A DNA stretch of 64,000 nucleotides, from contig URLZ01000006.1 of assembly GCA_900548895.1 (NCBI GenBank), positions 8,094 through 72,093 on the forward strand. The letters run 5' to 3'. The notes beneath the pieces were generated by a model, which saw only the letters and a list, made by a program, of their open reading frames with translations, had not been told where the DNA came from and ran no database searches. Position numbers and translations under genes: made by a program. Positions 58,075 through 64,000 of this stretch are shown one piece after another (within the stretch, counting starts at the first letter, position 1; every line of letters begins with the position of its first letter). This DNA is from an uncultured Akkermansia sp. GTDB taxonomy: Bacteria > Verrucomicrobiota > Verrucomicrobiia > Verrucomicrobiales > Akkermansiaceae.

Positions 58075-58746
58075 ATGGTGCCCGTCGCGCACATTCGCTC
58101 GCCCTTCCGAGAAAAGTTCGGCGTGCCCCGCCAGGGCAATCTCGCGCCCCACGTCATCAGCGAAATCGTGTTCGAGTCGGCCTTCCGCGACGAGAGCTGC
58201 GTGCGCGGCCTCGAGGGCTTCTCGCACATCTGGCTCATCTGGGGCTTTGACCGCAACGGGGATCGCTGGCAGCCCACCGTCCGCCCGCCGCGACTCGGCG
58301 GCAATGAGCGGCGGGGCGTGTTTGCGACGCGCTCACCCTTTCGCCCGAACGGCCTGGGGCTCTCCGTCGTCCGCCTCCTCGAGCTGCTGCCCGGCCCCGT
58401 CCTGCGCGTGTCCGGCGCTGATCTCGTCGACGGCAGCCCCATCTACGACATCAAGCCCTACGTTCCCTATGCGGACGCCATCCCCGACGCCACCGGCGGC
58501 TTCACCGCCGTCGAGCGTCGCCTGCTGAGCATCTCCCTCCCCGACTCCCTGCTGCCGCCGCATCTGCCCCCTCACTGGCGAGAGGCGCTCGAAGAGACGC
58601 TGGCGCAGGATCCCCGCCCGGCCTACCAGAACGACCCCGAGCGCGTCTATCACCTCTCCTTCGCCCCCTGCGAAGTCCATTTCCGGGTGGAACGGGGAGT
58701 GGCCATCGTGCTGAGCATCGAGCCCGAAGGCTCTGCGAGTTCCTGA
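58075..58746 (+). CDS. trmO: tRNA (N6-threonylcarbamoyladenosine37-N6)-methyltransferase
   Basis: A 223-residue protein of the TsaA/TrmO family: HIRSPFREKFGVPRQGNLAP at the start is the diagnostic motif. It is followed by LEGFSHIWLIWGFDRN near 43, RRGVFATRSPFRPNGLGLSVVRLL near 79 and DLVDGSPIYDIKPYVPY near 118. It methylates t6A37 in certain tRNAs using S-adenosylmethionine. The C-terminal domain (VYHLSFAPCEVHFRVE) is of the expected type. It has no Shine-Dalgarno and relies on coupling with rppH. Confidence 0.92.
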   Translation: MVPVAHIRSPFREKFGVPRQGNLAPHVISEIVFESAFRDESCVRGLEGFSHIWLIWGFDRNGDRWQPTVRPPRLGGNERRGVFATRSPFRPNGLGLSVVRLLELLPGPVLRVSGADLVDGSPIYDIKPYVPYADAIPDATGGFTAVERRLLSISLPDSLLPPHLPPHWREALEETLAQDPRPAYQNDPERVYHLSFAPCEVHFRVERGVAIVLSIEPEGSASS

Positions 58747-58837
58747 GAGGCTCTCCGAGCGCCTGAGACTTTCGGCTCCTTCCTCATTCCCCCTCCTCAC
58801 CCTCCTCCCTTCAAAGGCCGCATCCCGGCCTCCTGCC

Positions 58838-59968
58838 ATGACGACAACCCCGGATACCTTCCCGCACCTGCGCGCGGCCTTCGCGCAGAACTTCGCCGAA
58901 GGCCTCGAGCGCGGCGCCGCCCTGAGCCTCTGGCACGAGGGGCGTGAGGTGCTCAGCCTCTGCGGTGGAGAAGCCCGCGACGGCGTGCCCTGGGGCCCCG
59001 AGACCCTCGTGCCCGTCTTTTCCGCCACCAAGGCTGCGTCGGCGTCCTGCCTGCTGCTGGCTCTCTATGACTGCTGCCAGAGCCCGGAGCTGGAGGTCGG
59101 CGACCTCTGGCCGAAGTTTCCGGCCCCGCACCTGACGATTGCGGAGCTGCTCTCGCACCAGTCGGGGCTGGCGGCGCTGGACGTCACGGCGGGAATTTTC
59201 GACTTGGACGCCTGCCGCTACGCCATTGAGCACAGCCATCCGCACTGGGGGCCGCCGGAGCACGGCTACCACCCGCACACGATCGGCCCGATGATCGACG
59301 TGCTGATGCTGGAGCTGACGGGGCAGCGCCTCGGCGCCTTCTGGGAGCAGCGCGTGCGCGCGCCTCTGGGGCTCGACTTTTACATCGGCCTGCCCGTCAG
59401 CGAGCGCGGGCGCGTCGCCGAGCTGCGCGCGCCGCACCTGTCCCGCGGCAGCCGCCTGCCGAGCGGGCCCTTTTACCGGGCCTTCTTCGACCCCTCCACC
59501 GAGGTCTGGGCCGCCTTCCACAGCATCATCGGGCTCAACGGCGCGCGGGAGATGAACACCCCCGCCGCCTGGGAGAGCGCCTCGCCCGCGAAGGGAGGCG
59601 TGGCTTCGGCGCGCGGACTGGCCGCTTTTTATCAGGTGCTGCTGGGGCAGCTGCCGGGCAGCCCTTACCCGCCCGAAGTCGCGGAATGGATGGGCGAGTG
59701 CCGCAGCAGCGGATTTGATCGCATCCTCATGCGCCCGACCTCCTTCACCTGCGGCTGCATGTGCGAGCCTGCCGAGCTCTTCGGCGAGGGCGGCTTCGGG
59801 CACGCCGGCGCCGGCGGCTGCCATGCCTTCTGCGAGCCGGAGCGCGGCAGCTCCTTCGCTTACGTGATGAACGCCATGGAGATGGGCATCCTGCCCGGGC
59901 CGCGCGTGCAGCGCCTCATCGACGCTCTGGCGGAGGACCGCCGCTGCGGCGCGTCCGCAGGCTGCTGA
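58838..59968 (+). CDS. Serine hydrolase of the beta-lactamase/EstB family
   Basis: A 376-residue protein without a signal peptide. The catalytic Ser-x-x-Lys is in VPVFSATKAASAS near 68, ELLSHQSGLAALD is near 105, and the catalytic Tyr is probably in HGYHPHTIGPM near 142. The closing His/Gly motif GHAGAGGCHAFC near 320 stands in for KTG. Such proteins act as esterases or transesterases and only rarely on beta-lactams. It follows trmO by 91 bp, and the mRNA between is C-rich. The natural substrate is unknown. Confidence 0.87.
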   Translation: MTTTPDTFPHLRAAFAQNFAEGLERGAALSLWHEGREVLSLCGGEARDGVPWGPETLVPVFSATKAASASCLLLALYDCCQSPELEVGDLWPKFPAPHLTIAELLSHQSGLAALDVTAGIFDLDACRYAIEHSHPHWGPPEHGYHPHTIGPMIDVLMLELTGQRLGAFWEQRVRAPLGLDFYIGLPVSERGRVAELRAPHLSRGSRLPSGPFYRAFFDPSTEVWAAFHSIIGLNGAREMNTPAAWESASPAKGGVASARGLAAFYQVLLGQLPGSPYPPEVAEWMGECRSSGFDRILMRPTSFTCGCMCEPAELFGEGGFGHAGAGGCHAFCEPERGSSFAYVMNAMEMGILPGPRVQRLIDALAEDRRCGASAGC

Positions 59969-60194
59969 GCGTCCTCGGCGTGCGGCAGCCCTCGGACGGA
60001 TGCCCGCCGGAGCGCGGCTTCGCCTCCTGACGGACAAGCGCTGCCGTGTGGGCTTCCGCCTCGCCGACGGCGAGCCGATGCGAGCTCGGGAAGGCTGCTC
60101 AGGAAGGCCGGAGCGGCAGCGGCAGAGCGGTGGCGATGTGCGTGTCAGCCTAGCGAAAGAGCTGCGCCCATCCGGGGAGGATGCCCACGGCGCG

Positions 60195-61007
60195 TCAGCG
60201 ATTGCGCATGTAGGTTACAATGCCCTCGCCGATGGCGCGCGCGTAGCGCCGCGCGTTCGCATCCTTGCTCAGAAAGCGGGCGTGCTCGGGATTCGACAGA
60301 AAGGCCACCTCGGTGATGGCCGCCGGCACGTAGGACTCCTCGCAGGCGTTGAGCCAGTCACCGCCGCCGAGTCGCCCGTTGTCGCGCACGATGACGCGGC
60401 ACTTTTCCCCGCCGTTGGGCATGCCGTGATCGAGAATGCGCTCATCCATCACCTCGGCCATCGTCTCGGCCATCTCGACACCCTCCTCATTGCAGTAAAA
60501 GGCCCCGCGCGTCCAGACCTTCCAGTCCTCCGAGTTGCTGTTGTGGTGCAGGAAGACGACGCAGGCCGGCTTGCAGCTCAGCGCATAGTTGACACTGAGC
60601 ATGCCCACGGCCATGCGGTGCGGGTGCTGGCTGGAGCGGTACACGGCCCCGACCTCCGGCGTGTTGACCTGATGCACGCCGGCCGCCTTGCCCGCGGCGG
60701 CGAGCTCGGGATCCGTGGGGGCCGCCCCGCGGTTGCAGATGATGCAGGTGAAGCCGGCGTCTTCGATCACCTTTTTGACCTCGCCGGCATAGCGGTACCA
60801 GAACTCGCACTCCTCAATGCTGCCGAAGCGCGCATCGGGCGTGCGCGCGCCCTGGCCTCCCCGCTCCGGGTGGTAGTAGTGGCCGATATCGAGGGCGACG
60901 GTTTGGGATTCGCGCACTTGGGCGCGCATGCGCCAGGCGGTGCAGGAGTTGAGCCCGACGATCATCGTCAGGCAGGTGGCGAGGCAGAGCAGCGTGTGTT
61001 TCATCAT
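60195..61007 (-). CDS. N-acetylmuramoyl-L-alanine amidase (Amidase_3), lipoprotein
   Basis: A 270-residue protein with a signal peptide and lipobox (MIVGLNSC, Cys near 22). The Amidase_3 domain has the first zinc His in ALDIGHYYHPERGG near 40, Glu in SIEECEFWYR near 65, and the second His in VVFLHHNSNSEDW near 152. The catalytic Glu is in AITEVAFLSNPEHARFL near 228. It should cut the bond between muramic acid and the stem peptide at the cell envelope, for cell separation or remodelling. No regulatory AMIN domain is present. The leader before the ATG is strongly C-rich (CCCCCACCCCC). Confidence 0.88.
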   Translation of the reverse strand: MMKHTLLCLATCLTMIVGLNSCTAWRMRAQVRESQTVALDIGHYYHPERGGQGARTPDARFGSIEECEFWYRYAGEVKKVIEDAGFTCIICNRGAAPTDPELAAAGKAAGVHQVNTPEVGAVYRSSQHPHRMAVGMLSVNYALSCKPACVVFLHHNSNSEDWKVWTRGAFYCNEEGVEMAETMAEVMDERILDHGMPNGGEKCRVIVRDNGRLGGGDWLNACEESYVPAAITEVAFLSNPEHARFLSKDANARRYARAIGEGIVTYMRNR

Positions 61008-61287
61008 GGTTCTGAGAGGGGGTGGGGGAAGGCGAATGAGTGGATCGGAAGGGGAGGGGGGGGAAGGGGACGGGAGACGCGGCCCGTGCCGGGCGCGTCC
61101 GCTGACGGCGGCCCGTGCCCATCCCGCGGCGCAGCCGGAGCCGCGCCAAGCGCTGCGGAAGGCGTGCGGGAGGCGGCGGTGGATGGGGCTGAGCGGGAGG
61201 CGTTACGCGAAGCTGCGCGGGATGCGTTACGCAAAGCCGGGCGGAGGGCGGTGCTCCTCGGAGCTCGTCGGCCTCCGTCGGCGGAGC

Positions 61288-62301
61288 TCAGAGCAGCTCG
61301 CCCTGACCGCCCGGCGCCGCCCCCACCTTGCGGTAGGCAGCCGGCAACGCCTCGCGACCGCGGGGCGTGCGCTTGATGTAGCCCTGCATGATGAGGAAGG
61401 GTTCGTGCACATCCTCGATGGTCGACTCATCCTCCCCTACGGCCACCGCGAGCGACGACAGACCCACCGGGCCGCCGTCAAACTTGTAGATCATCGTCTC
61501 CAGCAGGCGCTTGTCCATCTCATCGAGGCCGTCGTCGTCAATGTCGAGCATCCCGAGAGCCGCGAGCGCCACCTCATCAGTGATGCGGCCGTCGGCGCGC
61601 ACCTGAGCGTAATCGCGCACCCAGCGCAGCAAGGCATTGGCCACGCGGGGCGTGCCGCGCGAGCGACGGGCGATCGCCAGAGCCCCTTCCGTTGAAATGT
61701 CGACATCGAGCAGACCTGCCGAGCGGCGCAGAATCAGGCAGAGCTCCTCGGCCGAATAATAATCCAGACGATTCACCAGCCCGAAGCGCGAGCGCAGCGG
61801 GCCCGTCAGCATGCCCGAGCGCGTCGTCGCGCCCACGAGCGTGAACTTCGGCAGATTGAGCTGAATCGAGCGCGCATTCGGCCCCTGATCAATGATGATA
61901 TCGAGGCGAAAATCCTCCATGGCCGGGTAGAGATACTCCTCAATGGCCGGGTGCAGGCGGTGAATCTCATCGATGAAGAGCACATCGCCGCGCTCGACGT
62001 TGGTGAGAATCCCCGCGAGATCCCCGGCCTTCTCGATCTGCGGCCCCGAGGTCGTGTGCAGCTTGTGGCCGACGGCGTTGGCGATGATGTTGGCCAGCGT
62101 CGTCTTGCCGAGCCCGGGCGGCCCGCTGAGCAGCACGTGATCCAGCACGTCATCCCTCATCTTGGCCGCCGCCACCATCAGCATGAGCCTCTCCTTCACC
62201 TTCTCCTGCCCGCAGAACTCGCTGAAGGCGGGCGGACGCAGCGAGAGATCAAAGCTCGTGACCGGCGTCTCGGCCATGCGCGTGTAGAGGGATTCGGCCA
62301 T
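61288..62301 (-). CDS. ruvB: Holliday junction branch-migration helicase subunit RuvB
   Basis: A 337-residue AAA+ ATPase. Walker A is [19 protein letters not shown] near 60 and Walker B is [23 protein letters not shown] near 110. Sensor 1 is [20 protein letters not shown] near 155 and the arginine region is [18 protein letters not shown] near 210. The winged-helix tail ends [15 protein letters not shown]. It drives branch migration with RuvA. It is transcribed alone from a promoter that leaves no 5' leader. RuvA and RuvC are not in the window. Confidence 0.96.
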   Translation of the reverse strand: MAESLYTRMAETPVTSFDLSLRPPAFSEFCGQEKVKERLMLMVAAAKMRDDVLDHVLLSGPPGLGKTTLANIIANAVGHKLHTTSGPQIEKAGDLAGILTNVERGDVLFIDEIHRLHPAIEEYLYPAMEDFRLDIIIDQGPNARSIQLNLPKFTLVGATTRSGMLTGPLRSRFGLVNRLDYYSAEELCLILRRSAGLLDVDISTEGALAIARRSRGTPRVANALLRWVRDYAQVRADGRITDEVALAALGMLDIDDDGLDEMDKRLLETMIYKFDGGPVGLSSLAVAVGEDESTIEDVHEPFLIMQGYIKRTPRGREALPAAYRKVGAAPGGQGELL

Positions 62302-62307
62302 GAACGC

Positions 62308-62336
62308 ACTCTACCACAGGAGGGCCCCGCCGTCAA
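62308..62336 (-). promoter_or_regulatory. Promoter of ruvB (leaderless)
   Basis: On the minus strand TTGACG (62336-62331), a 17-bp spacer and TAGAGT (62313-62308). Six bases then lead to the ATG at 62301. Confidence 0.72.
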
Positions 62337-62741
62337 GGCGCGCCTTCGCCATCGACCCTCCGCCCCCACTTGGCGCTCCTGCCCCTCCGCAGCTGCCGTT
62401 CAGGCCGCCGAAGCAGGGGAGGGCGGCGCCATCGAGGAGCTCACAAGCCGGCAAGCCGGGGTGCGACGCCAGCGCCCCGAGGCGGGGGAAGGGCGATAAC
62501 GGAGTCGGCGCCGGGAGCGGAGTACGGCGTGCGGCGTACGGAGAGCGGCGTCTGAGCTGGGGACAACACCCGGAGGGAAAGGTGTGGAGAAGCGCGAGAA
62601 AAGGCCGCCGAGGCGCGGGAGACGCCCGGGCATGCCTCTTCTCCTCCTCCGGCTGAGATGCCGGGAGAGGAGAAGCTCCGCCTCAGCGAGGAGCGGGGAG
62701 AGAAAAGTTGCCCTTCGTGTCTGAAAAGTTGCAAATTGAAC
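62337..62741. other. Intergenic region without a supported gene
   Basis: The gap between divergent ruvB and the transporter gene is GC-rich, with short imperfect repeats of GGCGTACGGAG type near 62520-62550. I see no reading frame or RNA that can be supported. Confidence 0.45.
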
Positions 62742-62770
62742 TTGAAAAAAGCAGTTGGACGTGGTATGGC
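62742..62770 (+). promoter_or_regulatory. Promoter of the transporter gene (nearly leaderless)
   Basis: TTGAAA (62742-62747), a 17-bp spacer and TATGGC (62765-62770); the ATG at 62780 follows nine bases later. Confidence 0.5.
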
Positions 62771-62779
62771 TCCTCCGTT

Positions 62780-63745
62780 ATGAAAGGGCAGATTCGCAGC
62801 ATTCTGATGATCTTCTCCTTCCTCGTCGGAGGCGTTTTCCACGAATCCCTCTCGCAGCTCTACTGGCTGCAACCCATCGGCATCGGCCTGATGCTCAGCG
62901 TCACCTTCATCGGCGTTGAGCTCCGCAAGCTCAAGCCCACGTGGATGCACATCCTCATCTTCCTGTGCATCCAGCTCATCGGCATCGGCTCTTGGTTTAT
63001 CGCCAAAAGCCTCGGCTACCCCGTGCTCGCCGAAGCTCTCTATTACTGCGGCGCTGCTCCCATTGCCGCCGCCAGCCCCATGATCGTCGGCATCATCGGC
63101 GGCGACATCGAGTTCAGCGCCACGGCCATGCTGCTCAGTCAGGTCGTCTTTGCCGTGCTCACTCCCTTTGTGCTGCCCTTCGTTGTGCACGACCCCGGCC
63201 TCTCCTACGCGACGCTGGCTTCCCTCGTCGGCCAGCAGCTCATCTACATCATGGTCGTGCCGGCCCTCGTGGCCTGCGTCATCCGCCTGATTTACCCGCC
63301 CAGCAAGCTCTGGGCGCCCAAGCTGCGCGATTTCTCGCTCGGTATCTGGATCTGGAACCTCACGCTCATTGCGGCCATCAGCACGGAGCGCATGCTGCAG
63401 ATGCACTACTCCTGGCATGACATCTGGCCCATGGCTCTGGCCGCCGCCTGCATCTGCGCCTTCGGCTTCGTGGCCGGCTACTGGCTGGGCTACCCCAAGC
63501 TCAAGCGCGAGTGCTCGCAGGCCCTCGGGCAGAAAAACACCATCCTCACCCTCTACATCGCCAACCAGCCCTTTGCAACGCCTCTGGCCTCCGTGGCGCC
63601 CGCTTGCTACGTCTTCTTCCACAACGTGGCTAACGCCATTCAGATGGCCCTCGCCGTGCGCGAGAAAAACCGCCTCGCTCACGCTGCTGCGGCGAAGGAC
63701 GGCGAAACCGAGCCCGTGAAGAGCGGCAGTGCGGATCCCGCCTGA
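62780..63745 (+). CDS. BASS-like (bile acid:sodium symporter family) membrane transporter
   Basis: A protein of about 321 residues from the ATG at 62780, with nine or ten membrane helices. The crossover-type segments expected for this fold are present: CGAAPIAAASPMIVGIIGGDIEFSATAMLLSQ near 92-123, and GQKNTILTLYIANQPFATPLASVAPACYVFFHN near 250-282. The latter resembles the second core repeat of BASS proteins. The C-terminal 25 residues are polar. It may move an organic anion with sodium. The family match is moderate and the substrate unknown. An upstream in-frame ATG at 62708 would run through the promoter and is not preferred. Confidence 0.65.
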   Translation: MKGQIRSILMIFSFLVGGVFHESLSQLYWLQPIGIGLMLSVTFIGVELRKLKPTWMHILIFLCIQLIGIGSWFIAKSLGYPVLAEALYYCGAAPIAAASPMIVGIIGGDIEFSATAMLLSQVVFAVLTPFVLPFVVHDPGLSYATLASLVGQQLIYIMVVPALVACVIRLIYPPSKLWAPKLRDFSLGIWIWNLTLIAAISTERMLQMHYSWHDIWPMALAAACICAFGFVAGYWLGYPKLKRECSQALGQKNTILTLYIANQPFATPLASVAPACYVFFHNVANAIQMALAVREKNRLAHAAAAKDGETEPVKSGSADPA

Positions 63746-63802
63746 TTCGCGCCGCGCGTGCCTCTGCCGCCGCCTTTGATCTCTTTCGTCAGGGCCATTC
63801 GC

Positions 63803-63824
63803 CCGCGGGCATCATAGCCCGCGG
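63803..63824. repeat. Perfect hairpin after the transporter gene
   Basis: CCGCGGGC (63803-63810) and GCCCGCGG (63817-63824) with a 6-nt loop lie 58 bp after the stop. No T-tract follows, so it may only stall polymerase or protect the mRNA end. The rest of the window to 64000 shows no gene. Confidence 0.5.
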
Positions 63825-64000
63825 CAACAATACCCTCAGCAACATCCCCCTTGGCTGCAAGCCTCGCGGCAACATGCCGTGAGGGCCTTTCGCGCGCTTT
63901 GTCCCCTGCGTGAGGGGCTTTCGCGCTCGTTGTGCCCCTCGTGAGGTAAGCTCTCAACGAGCTCACCTCTCAGGTGACTGCGGAGCACTCGTTGTCTGAG

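Noticed and set aside
1-64000. CRISPR arrays, insertion sequences, prophage or rRNA genes
   Set aside because: No regularly spaced repeats with unique spacers, no transposase or phage structural genes and no rRNA sequence were seen.

Overview
The window reads as a chromosomal segment of a host-associated member of the Verrucomicrobiota, plausibly a relative of Akkermansia. This is an inference from gene content (a sialic-acid lyase and epimerase pair, a secreted sulfatase, a long bL25 protein, a tyrosine-kinase capsule system) and from the near absence of Shine-Dalgarno sequences. There is no rRNA or other taxonomic marker here to prove it.

Positions 1-24150 hold a large surface-polysaccharide locus, all on the minus strand. 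The conserved machinery lies at the promoter-proximal end: a Wza-type export lipoprotein, a Wzc-type tyrosine autokinase, a PHP-type tyrosine phosphatase, a PglF-like sugar-nucleotide dehydratase, a PglC-like phosphosugar transferase, an ATP-grasp enzyme, a HAD hydrolase and a PglE-like aminotransferase. Downstream of 13112 the base composition turns visibly AT-rich. That part carries the strain-variable genes: glycosyltransferases of several families, a Wzy-like polymerase, a pyruvyltransferase, a nitroreductase-like protein, a flippase and, cut by the window edge, a CysE-like acetyltransferase. A consensus sigma-70-type promoter at 24121-24149 faces the locus, with its -10 box inside a perfect 18-bp palindrome. 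The first reading frame after it is a 42-codon truncated copy of the start of the export lipoprotein gene.

Between the capsule promoter and the next gene (24150-24830) are a GC-rich cluster of perfect hairpins and a 14-bp inverted repeat flanking 200 bp, directly beside a tyrosine recombinase (24824-25930). This looks like a switch region for the capsule locus.

Positions 25992-30847 hold a trp operon (trpE, fused trpGD, trpC, trpF). It is preceded by a newly identified leader peptide with Trp-Tyr-Trp-Tyr, an antiterminator and a terminator, so classical ribosome-mediated attenuation is readable directly. Housekeeping genes follow: a polyprenyl synthetase, asd and gltB. A five-gene operon (40047-45583) joins nanA, an AGE-family epimerase and two phosphofructokinases that flank a lipoprotein related to D-Ala-D-Ala carboxypeptidase whose three catalytic motifs are all lost.

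Positions 46400-64000 hold rplY, an LptF/G permease, hisH, hisB, an acyltransferase, an acetyltransferase, a secreted CxxC protein, a sulfatase, nadE, rppH, trmO, a serine hydrolase, an amidase, ruvB and a BASS-like transporter. Many of these genes have a TTGAC-type -35 and a -10 placed so close to the ATG that the mRNA should be leaderless or nearly so. Other genes start after C/pyrimidine-rich leaders with no Shine-Dalgarno. No tRNA, rRNA, CRISPR array, prophage or transposase was seen.
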